Shown: positions 16,531-28,500 of the stretch, in pieces
Position numbering within the stretch: the first letter of the stretch is position 1
Layout: every line of letters begins with the position of its first letter
IMG/VR virus record: IMGVR_UViG_3300029981_000015
Span: 1-56,878 of that record
Length of the DNA: 56,878 nucleotides
Reading direction: 5' to 3' (one strand)
From: a virus
Program-made: the position numbers and the translations under genes
The notes under the pieces: generated by a model
What the model saw: only the letters and a program-made list of their open reading frames with translations
Told to the model about the DNA's origin: nothing
Database searches by the model: none

Positions 16531-19500
16531 AACAGGCTTTAAGTGACTCTAGCAGGTCTTTATCCATGCTATTAAATTGTTCTTCTGTCATTTCTTTTAA
16601 TCCTGACCTTTTAAAGCCTTCATTTATAGTTTCTATTTGCTTTTTATCAATGCCATCACTAGGCATATCCTCTACTGTGAATGTAGTCTCTTCTACTTTA
16701 TTTGGCTCATTAACTACATCAGTTACAGTGGGCTCAACTACACTTTCTATATTTGATATAATTTCTTTGTTTTTCAAATCAAAAGTAAGTATATTAGATG
16801 GTTTTACATTAGCATATAGTCCATTATATTGACCGGCCATTGATGCGGCTTCTCCATACTCTTGTGCTCCAATCCTATTCTTACTACTGAATGACTCAGG
16901 AAGTATATTGTTTTTAACCATAGAATGATTTACATTATGCTCTATCATAGATAATGCATTCTTTTTAGAACCTTTTTTATCTATTGCTATATACATTGGG
17001 ATTGGGAATGATTGACCTTCAACGCTAGAGGTACCATATAATCTATATAATACATAAAATGGTTGATCTTCTTTTGGAAACATTTGAATCTTAACAAATG
17101 GTCTATTCTCTTCTATATTACCTAATCCAGATAGTGGAAATGCATTTGTATTAAAGAATGCCAATGGATATTGAACACCATTAATTGTTTTTGTAGAGTC
17201 TATCTTTGGCATAAAAACCTTTCCTTCTTGAGTATATCCAAAATGCTGAACCGTAGGGACTAAATCCTCATCATACCATCTATTTTCAAATATATCTACT
17301 ATGTCTGGTATGGTTAATGCCTCATTATCATTACTACTTAACTCATCTAGTTTATCAGCAATAAATCTATAATAACCAGTATCACGTCTATCATATTCAG
17401 ATATCTTAACGGTATTTGAGGCATAATTGTCTCCAGTACTGTAAAACTGATACAGTAAGAAATCTTTAGCAAATTCTGACATTTCAGTATTGTCACTATC
17501 AAGAGCAGAACTATAATGTTGTTTTAGCTTTTCAGTTAGCCCAGGTTCATTGGTATTATTATCCCTAGGCCTAATTTGATCAGGTCTTTCTGCTTCAAGT
17601 CTACTATATATCTCAGCAGACATTCCTCTTAAAAAGTAATTAGATTTTACGTCTTCTGGAAATCGTTGTTGAATAGAGAATAATCTTTTTGCCATAGTAT
17701 GTTCACCAAAGAACATTTTAGGGACATTAACCTCCCTTTCTTTAGATAGTTTATCAAAAAAGTCAGACTTTAATTTAGTATCAACATACTTACTGATCTT
17801 AGTAATTATATCTCTATTATCTAAGTTTCGTCTGCCCATTGCATCAAGGATCCTGTCCGTAGACATTTCCACTGATTTAGTAGACCTAAAGAATACGCCT
17901 TGACTCAAATTTTTAGATAATCCAGCACTATTATTTAATTTATTATATATAAATGTATTATTAAAGAAATCTCCAACATTTGCGAACAAACTATTTGGAT
18001 CCATCATTATCTCATTTACCTTATCGGCAAATAGTCTTTGTGCTGAGAAGGCATTACCAGCCTTTTTTGTATCGACTTGAGAATATTTTACTAATTCAGA
18101 CAATGCACTAGCATATTTACTTAATTCTTTGTATGTTTCAAGTACTACTAATTGTCCATAATAATGATCGAAGCCAGTAACATTAGTTCTTGCCATATTA
18201 TTTATAAGGGTGTTCTTGTTAAATGCATTTTCATTATGTATTTTTACAAATCCTTTATCATTTTCTTCGTATAGATTTTCTAATTTCTTTTGATCAAATG
18301 AACTTTTAGCAGTTTCTTTTGCCTTCTTTTTATAAAAAGCGATCATGTTATTAACCTCTTTATCTATAGAAGACTTATCAGAATTTCTATTTCCAGTAAG
18401 ATATTCGCTGCCCTTTCTAGCCAAAACTTTATATATATCTTTAAGTGATGGTTGACTCAAAAAGAAGAATGTCTTTTCTCCGTAACCAGCCCTAAGTAAT
18501 AATGCGGTCATCTTATATGTCCCTTGATTAACTCCCATTCTAATGATATATGGATCTTTTGCAACATCTACATGCGCATTTACCATCGCAGACAACCAAT
18601 CAAGAATTCTTAATCCATCACTACCATTAATCTTAGCAATATCTTCTAAGCCAAATTTACTTACTACATTATTGTCTTTGAATTTAAGTCCTGCAATCTG
18701 AGTTAATACATGATGTACTCCAGCCAATGCAAATGTAGGTATACCACCTTTGCCACTAGCATACTCCATCTTCTTCCTACTTTCATAAGATAGTCTAGAT
18801 TTTGCAAATGGGATATTAATCATATCATCTTTATTGCACTTGTCTATTTCTTTTAATGCAGATTTAACTGGATCTGTAACGGCATCTAGAGGTATTCTAG
18901 TCTCATTTATACTGTCTGGATTAGACACTACAGCTAACATTACATCAATAAATCTATTTTGTATTGCTTTTGCAGAGTTTGTTTGAAATTTATTTTCTTT
19001 TGAGTCGTCCATTTGGGCCTTGATAAACTTATCACCGGACTTAACAAAATTATATCTTGATATATACAATTTATCAACGTCAAAGTCACTACCAGTAAGG
19101 GCAGTAAATTCGTCAGGCATTATTATTGTATCTCCCATAAATTCAGGTAAACAATCAACAAACTTTGCTGAAATTATAGATGATAAGCCCTGAGTTGGAA
19201 TACGATAGCCAATAGCACAAGTGGCAGAATTCTCTCCTATAATATTATTATCCAGCAACCATTGTATTTTTGCATTATGGGTATTTAGATCAGATGGAAG
19301 TATATCTTTAAACATAGTAATAGATATCACTACATCCATACTACCATCAGGATTATAAAACTTTAGTTTATTACCACCATTTATTTTGTATTGGGTGTTA
19401 GTGTTATCAAATGATTTTAATCCAAATGGAGTCATTTGAATAAACATGCCTCCTGGAGTATTCACATCTACAGTACTTTTAAGTATATGTGAAAGTATTT

Positions 19501-22500
19501 TAGACTCTACAAAGGCTCCATCTACTAATGCCTGTAATGGCATGTCTTTTGGATTAGCAGGATCAAATGATGCTAACATTTCTGTAACATCACTTGGCAT
19601 ACCAGAATTCTCAGATTCAATAGCCAGGAAGTCATACATTTTCTTTGTATTAAATTCATAATTCCCATCTTCACCAAATTTTAACCCAAACTCCTTCTCT
19701 ATATCAGCTTTCCCTCTGTCTGATAATTCATTTAAAGCAGAAACCCATTCTTGTTTTAATTGAGTTCCAGTTACATCATTCTTTCCATTTATAGTTATAT
19801 TTGGGTATACTACATCAGAAATTATATTTCCCATAGCGGCTTTTTGAACTTGAGTAGCCACGGCCATGGTTGCTCCTTCGTGGGGGGTAGTTGGCAATTG
19901 ATGTCTCAAGAATTCAAATGATTGCTGTGCCACCTTAATATCATCTAGAGTCGACATAACAGACCCATCTTCTCCAGTATATATTGCAATGGGATTGTCA
20001 TTATAAGTCTTAACAGCGCTACTAAATGGAGCCATATCGATCTTCTGCTGACCTATTTTAGGATTATTCATTCTTTCGTATAGATTCCTTAGATCACCAG
20101 TGGCCATAAACTTAGGCAAAAGGAACATAGCCATCTTATCCAGTTTAGGAACATTTAAACCGCTCTCAAACGAATCGCCAAAATAAACCATCTTTAATGG
20201 GTGTAAGGCCAATTGAGATACCTTTTCATATGTATCCGCATCATCCATCCAAGACAAGTCGTCAGACTCTAATAACTTAAATGCTTCTTCAACTTTAGGA
20301 GTAAAGTAATCTTCTCCAAGCCTAGTCATAATAGATCGGTACATATATGGTGATATATATACTGTAGCATCAGTTACATTTACTTTTTCATAAGCTTTAG
20401 ATTGGTTATCTATTATTTTTTCTCCTATATCAAATATGGCTTTGTTTGAAGACCTAACTGCATCTAATTCTGATTTCATTCCTGGATTAGAATATAGTTC
20501 GCTTAAATTTGGGATTCTAGATTTACCAGACTGGATTAATAATTTATTTATCTGAGCGGCATATGACTTATTCTTAATTTCATCTATTTCAGTACTTTTT
20601 ATTATGCTATCAGATATTTCAGCGACATTGAATGAAGTAATACCATTTAATGGATGCCCTTCTGGAAAACTATTTCTCAAAGCGGTGCCAGTAGACAAAA
20701 CACTAGAAAGTCTTTTTGTTTTATCATCTGAACCCTTATAATAGGCTAAGTCCTTTGATATTAATTTATCTGTTTCAAATTCTGATATTATAGAGTTTAT
20801 AGCAGTGTTTGCTAATATGTTTGTTATAGCAACCATATTAGCATCTTTTGGAGCAACGCCAGCCTTTATATAGTCAGCAACATTACTATTATATAATGCG
20901 GCGTCAAGCGCTTTATTCTCGTACATAGTACTTTTAACTATATCACCAACATTAACTCCTTCTCGTGCCATTGTAGCGGTATATTCAGAGGTAGTCCTAG
21001 ATATAAGTCCTATTTCTTCTGCATAGTCCATCTCAAATTTGGTTGCAGCTGTAATAGTAGAACTAATCATTTTAGACTTATTCTCATAAGATTCAGAAAA
21101 GAACTTCTTATCGAGTCTCTGTATCGCTTCATCCATAGCTGCATCATTACCAATGATCGGACCTCTAGTAACTATTACTTTATCTATGTAGCCATTTAGG
21201 TCCACAAATCCATTATACTCATCACCAACCGCTTTAGAATTTATATACAAACTATCAAAATATCTAAATCTTAGTCCGTTTCCATGTCCAGCAGCCCATT
21301 TACCACTATTATCATAATGATAATTATTTATTAGATTTTTTTTATTTCCATTTTCCTCTTTATATTTTGCCCAAGCTTGCTTTATAGAATTAAACTCAGA
21401 TAAATAATACCCATTAAATATATCTATTACTTCACTAGGATATGATATGGTATTTCCATTCCAAGACATCTTTTGAGACCCCTTATCTGAAGATACCATA
21501 TCAGGCATTTTAATACCAAATATAAAGCCATATGTCTTTTTATCTGCCATCGCCGGAAGTGTTATATTGCTATCTAATAAGTTAGACATCTTTATGACAT
21601 AATCCTCCATTGGACTTATGTCAAAATAATCCCTACCTTGGTCGGCAACACCTTCTTCATATATTTTAACAAATGTACCGAATGAAATTCCTTTCGAAGT
21701 TCCATTTTTAATCTGATTTAATAGTATAGACCCCTGATTAATAGGCACATCTAACATATTTTTTAGATATTCTGGATTATTAGATATTTTATCAATAACA
21801 TCAGTAACGAAATTTCTAGAAGATATTTGATACAGATTAGATCCATCTGCCCCAGGGACCATAACTTCTTGTGGATTTGGATGTGTTTGTGCATATACTT
21901 TAGCGTAATTATTTATAGATTTTTCTCCACCAAGTAGAACCTTAGGAGTTAATTCGTTTATTTTTACTCTGTTTTTACCTCCATTGTCTTTTATAATTTG
22001 AGGCAAAATAGTAGTAAATATTTTGGCAGTATCTTTATAGTCGTTCATTAATATAGAAACTGCTCTAGATCTTGTAAATCCAGGGAAATTATTACCAATG
22101 ATCCACTCCATTGTATCCATGTCTACATCTATAGACGCAGCATTAAGTAAATCTATAAATGAGTCAAGTGCTTTATTAGCATCTTCTGTTGACGACATCT
22201 TTGTGATTGACTTTGATAATTCCTTGTATCTAGATATTATAGACTCAGCATTGCTTTTGTTAAATACAAGACCATCATCCGTAACAGTATAAAGATATCC
22301 ACCAGACATCATATTCTGACCCCATAAGATAGGCAGTACTCTAGTAGCCCTATCTATGTTACTTGATATATTCCTTATTGATCTATTATACTCGCTATCA
22401 GGCTTAGCGCTATTTGAATTATATACAGTATTAACGTAATCATGCCTATGACTATACATTGTATTCCAGAACTTAGTAATAAAGTTATCATCCATTTTAG

Positions 22501-25500
22501 AAAGTCTATTCTCTAACATTATAAAGAATGGATTTTTCTTTTCATGAGCAAGAGTTTCAATTTTCTTTTTCATTGAATCTGGAGTAGTTTCTTTATGGAG
22601 TTCATAAATCATGGTATTCCATGCTAATTCAAATTCAACAAATGATGGGAATTTAGATATTGGGTCCCTAACGACCACTGCACTATTATCTTTAATTATA
22701 GTCTCAGGGATAGTCCTAATAAAGAACTTCACTTCGGCCCTTATATTATCTCTTTTTGATATCTCATAAGAAGCTTTATCGTGTTCTTGAACTTCTCTCC
22801 CAACTATACCATCTTCAACACTATCGTCTTTTGGAGTAAATTCAGTTATGCCAGTATTTTTTACTTCTGCCTTTATGGCGGGTAAAAAGTAATCGTCAAA
22901 TCTATCGTATGCTTCTTTATATAAAGAATATCTTGCAATTTCATCAGGATTATCTTTTATCTTTTCTGCAGAAGCTAATAGACTGGATTTTAATCCTTGA
23001 TAGTCTAGCTTATTTATATCATCAATAGTTTGTATTCCGCTTATTTCAAATAAATAGTAAGTTAAACTGTTAACTAGTTTATCCTTGGCTTCTACCGTCT
23101 TAATAGACTGAAGCCCTGCTTCTTTAAATCTACGTGGAGCTCCAGCGTTATCTTCATATTTAGATGTAAATGCCTCTTTATTATAGTAACTAGGTTTGAC
23201 GCCTTTTAATACTCCACGTTCTATATCTTTGTATAATCTTTCAATATCTCTATCTTTGAAATTACGTAACGCATTAAATGCATTATAAATCTTTCTAAAT
23301 GCTATATTTACAGTAGTACCATTTTCAGAATCTACATTATTTGATAGGATTCTCTCTCTAAATTTTTCTGCTAAATACTCTTCTATTTCCTTATCAGTGG
23401 CATACTTCATAGACTCATTAGAAGTTCTTACACTATCATAAATAGCCATTCTTCTAGATCTTGGTATTAATAACAATGAAGCTACGTGATACGTCTCATG
23501 GAAGTCAGTACCCTTTTCTGCTAGTTTGTACAGGTCTATTTTACCATCAGATGATAATCCCATTGCAGATTCTCCATTATGTAAAGAAATAACATCTTCA
23601 AGTACTTTTACGTCAAAATCATCACCGAGTTTACTTTTAATGAACTTAATTGATTTTTCAGTGTCTATAAAATCAACTACTTGTTTAGAGTCATCAATCA
23701 TTCTCGTTGCACCAAAATCATCAAATTCGTCTAGCGACTTAGCGCTAGGAGTAGTAATTATTTTTGGTAAAACTATATCATTTGGCAACACTGGTTTCTC
23801 GGGGTTGCTGTATTTTAGATCTATTTCTCTAAGTGCATTTTCATATAGCAACTTAGGGCCTTGACCACCATGACTAGACTTTAATCTATTTTCATAATTA
23901 ATTTTTGCAGCATCTATCTCTAATTGTTTTGCAGATTTAGTATTATCTACCACAACAGAAGGTTCCTTCCCTAATATAGTGGGATCCATTATTGGTTTGT
24001 CTACCAGAGTAACAGAAGTATTATATGCACCATTATTGACTGGTGTTATTTTTTCAGCGCCATTAGATACTGCAACTACATTAGTCATAAACAAATATGG
24101 AGGTTCAAATACTCCATCTGCAATATCCGAAGTTAATTTTTTATTCTTAATCAACCATGCAGTCCATGTTATTCCAACATCACTCCTATTTATAGAGAAT
24201 TGTTTTGTAAAATCAACAGAATTTTCATTAGGATTTCTATCGAAAAATGCTTTAATACCTGGGAATATGTCTGATACTAGATTATCCGTATTATTTTCCC
24301 TGTTCCATAAATCATCTTTATTTATAGTCCAGGTTAAATTATTATTTATAAACTCCAATATCTCTAGTTTCTGTTTTGCGCCAATAGTGTTTACCGCAAT
24401 CTTTTCTGTACCATAGTGTAATATTCCATTATCAACATAAAATTGTTTATCTTCTAAAAAGGATTTAGTAGAATCACTACTCATTTTAGTCACATCTCCA
24501 AATCCAACCATCCTATATAATAGCGATGCTGGAGTTAAACCATAAGGAGACGTAGTATTTGTTTCTATTACTTTACCAGATGGAGATAGTGTTATTTGTC
24601 TAGCGTTGCTGCCAAACATGTCTATTGCTAATTTATATACTAAATCAGCCATTTCGGGATCAGTGTTTACTTTCTTTTTGTTTACTTTTATTTTTCTTTC
24701 AGAATTTGCATCAAATGGCTCTGTTTTGGTAATAAATATAGATCCAGCATTTTCATTTACACTAGTTCCGATAGTTTCAAATAATGAAACAACCAGATTA
24801 CTACCTTTTTCACCACGTCCATAAGCTAATGTTAAATTGGTAAGCCCTAACTTATTTACATCTGGCTCATCTAGTAGTCCAACAACTTCATGCAATCCTC
24901 TCTGAATAGCCTTTCCTTCAGAAGTCCTATTTAATGCTAATTTAGATATACCTCTATCTAAACCGCCAAGCATCCTTAATTGTAATGAATTATCTGCTAT
25001 AACCTTTAATTGCTCAGTAATTATAGAATTCCTAAAATCTCTAAGTGATTGAATTTCATCAGAAGAGTACTTTAACATACCATTTTTTTCAACAACTTGC
25101 TCCCTTTCCCCTGGGTTCTTCATGTTAAAGGCAATTGTTCTAACTTCTTTCCCTTTTTTGTATTTTATTTCTACTTTAATATAGGCATTATCCCAAGTAA
25201 GTTGATCATTCGGATCATAATTATTTGGACCAACGAAGTCATTACCAGTAATAGATAAACCACCGGATTTAAATGAATACGTGTCTCCTATTCCGGAATT
25301 GTGCTTATTTACTATTATCCTAACTTCTGCAGATTTAAATGCAACAGGATCCATTAGAAACTCTCTTATTGAAGGAATCTCTACATTAGCGAATAATGTG
25401 TGGCTTATTCTATCATGTTTAATAGAATTACTTGAGACCAATCCAGGTAATTCTTCAACTAACTGATTGAAGGCCTCTGTGTCTTCATTGTCAAGTATAC

Positions 25501-28500
25501 TTTTAAACTCTACAGAACTTTCTACCGCATTTAAAACTTCTTTATTATCATAAGTCTCATTTATAGTATCTGGTAGATCTGGTTTTTGATCGACAATAAT
25601 AGAATCCTGATTTAATTGGTTTATAAGTCTGTCTATATCTGAAACTTCATCCACTACAGATTCATCATCACTACTAATATCAGTGCTTACAACAGATCCT
25701 TTTTCATCCTTAACCTCACTTGCAATAGTATCAGCCTGGATAGGAGGAGTAACTTTTTCTGGCCCAGTAGGACTTTCAGTATTAACTGGAGGAGTAACTT
25801 CAGTAACAGGTTTAGGAATCTGAGACTCTTCATAAGGACTCACTGGAGGAACTTCTTGGGTGAAAGTATCTTGTGGTTTTATATTATCAATAGATGGAGT
25901 TATTATATCAGAACTACTATGGTATTCTCCAGTTGGCTCGGGAACGACATTCCCTTCTAATTTAATGTCATCTACTATTTGCTTTGTATTTTCAGAGTCT
26001 ATTTCCTTTTTTCTACTATCCCTATACGAATCTAAAAGTTTATCAACGAATATATCATGATGTTTTGAATCCATCGTTTTTGATCCAGTATATCCAACTT
26101 TCTTATTGGTAAGCAACTTGGACATTGTACTTTCGTATTTGCCAGATATATCAGATATGTGAGAAAGTGCTAATGTTTGAATAGCATTTTTATCCATACT
26201 AGGCAGATTCAAAGAATCAATTTGCTTGGACAATTCATCAAATGAAACATTATCTTTTTCTGATCTGTCTATTATACCATAGTTTGCTAACTCATTATGA
26301 GCAAGAATAGCGGCCTCTTGTTTCTTCTTAGATAATTCGTAATTTATTATTTTGTTCTTTCTAACTGCATGTTCATTTTTAGAATCATTCTGTATGTTTA
26401 TATCCTTAAGTGATTCAAAATTAGATAATGCATCAAATAGAGCTACTGGGGATACAAGTGGGACAACATCTGGTTTTACATAGTCAGCATAACGATCTGC
26501 CATTTCAGATATAGGAGCATAATCATTTTTCTGCTTATTATAAGATGTTAGTAATTCATTTTTTACATCGTCAAATTGTTTAGCAGAATTATCATGGTCA
26601 ATAATAAGAGAAGTAAGAAGTTTATGATTCTCAGAACCAACTCCGCCGGCCCTATTTGCATAACCCATCACACTCTTGTCCTTATATACGGATAATGTAT
26701 TTTTTGCTAACTTTAATTCATTATTAATATCTTCTGGATCTATACCTACTGGAGGATTTTTTGCTAGTTTTTCTAGGTATTTAAGAGTAGCATTTTCCTT
26801 TCCATTATTAGAGGCATCTATATATGAGCTAGTTTTTTTAATCCTATCGTGCATTTGCATATCACGAAGTACTCCAGCGTTTATTACACTATTTGTCATA
26901 TCACTTGACATGCCATCAGACAAATGAATCATGGCATTATTATGTAATGCGTCTGGTTGATATCTAGAATCATTACTTATTCCAGAAACAGCAATGGGAG
27001 CAGATGGTTCGCTCTCTATAGTACTCGAAAAAGACGATGTAAGCGTCTCTGATGGACTTATTTGAGTTGGAGGTACTGCAGTGTCACTTGTAGGTTTATT
27101 TTGCTCTGTAGTAGTTTTATTTTTATCGTACTGAGCCATTAACTCATTATATACGTCATTAAATTTTGCATTTTCGGGAATGGCTTCTTTTGATATATAG
27201 TCCTTCTCTCCACTAAGGTTTACACCCAAAGCACTTCCATTGGCTGATTCTCCAGTTACTATCTGCATCCCTTTTTCAGGGGATCGTACAATAGGAATCA
27301 TACCATCAACAGAAAGGCCGCTAAGAGCAGTCCTTACTCTATTTTCTAAAGCATTTTTTTCTATATCTGGATTAACAGTTTTTGTTTTCTTATATGAATC
27401 TAATTCGTCTTTTAAATGTTGAGAAGTCATTGTAAACGTTCTCTTGATTTCATCATCATTTAATTCTACTCTTTTCCCATCTACAGTAGTACCGAATGTT
27501 TTGTCTTCTCCAGTTTTTGGATGAACGTAAACAGCCCTACCATCATTCGTAACAGATAAAGATACGTCTCCATTGGAATCAGTAGCTCTTTTAAACATTG
27601 CGGATCTAGCGGCATATGATGCATGAGCAAATGGTACTGTTGCAAGAGAGAACATTAATCCAGTTTCTAAACCAGATCTAAATGTATCCATCCATCCTTC
27701 AGCATCTGTATGTTTGCCTATAATTGCCTCATTTAATAAATTTTGAGCAACTCCAATCCCTTCCATTGTAGCAACACTATGAAGAGCACCTTTCCCAGCA
27801 GTTGTTGCAAATGACTTTATCGCACCAGGCATTTGATCTGCGAATGTTTTAAATACTCCTTTTCCAGCCTCAGAAACTACTTCTGGGTTTTTTGAAATAA
27901 AATTAAATACAGACTCTTGAACTGCTTTTAGTGGAGTCTTCTTTATTATACCACCTAACCCACTTGATAATTTTCCAAGAGGCAATGAATATATTAAGGC
28001 AGTACCTATTCCTAATGCGCTCTTCGTATCATCGCTAATTGGTTTCCCTGTCTCTTTTTCATAATTGTTTGCAAGATTTAATGCATCTGCATATCCAGTA
28101 CCAACGAAAGACGCAGTTACTCCAGCCCCAACTACTTCTGGTTGGCCAGATAATATACCTCCAATCGTAACTGCGGCTAGGGGAACAATTCCTCCTGCTT
28201 TAGCTTGCCATGTATCAGGAAGTTGACTTTCTGCTTTAGAAACATTAGTAAGATGCTCTACTGTACTAGCCTTGCTCTGTTTAGCACCTTCTGAATATAT
28301 ATCAGATAGGGTCTTATTCTCTTTATCTCCCAGGAACGTTGGAATTGCATTTCCTTCTGGATCGGTTAATAATCCTACTCTAGCATTTGCGGCAGCGGAT
28401 GTCATTCTAATCCTGGATATATCAGATATAGTTGCAACAAATTTATCTGGTATTGTCTCAGTGCCTATAGCAATACCTCTTAATGCCTGTCCTAATCCCT

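Noticed and set aside
23979-24416. 145-residue plus-strand ORF inside the giant polymerase gene
   Set aside because: It is a reverse-frame shadow of the 4459-residue gene, with low-complexity S/L/F content and no ribosome site.
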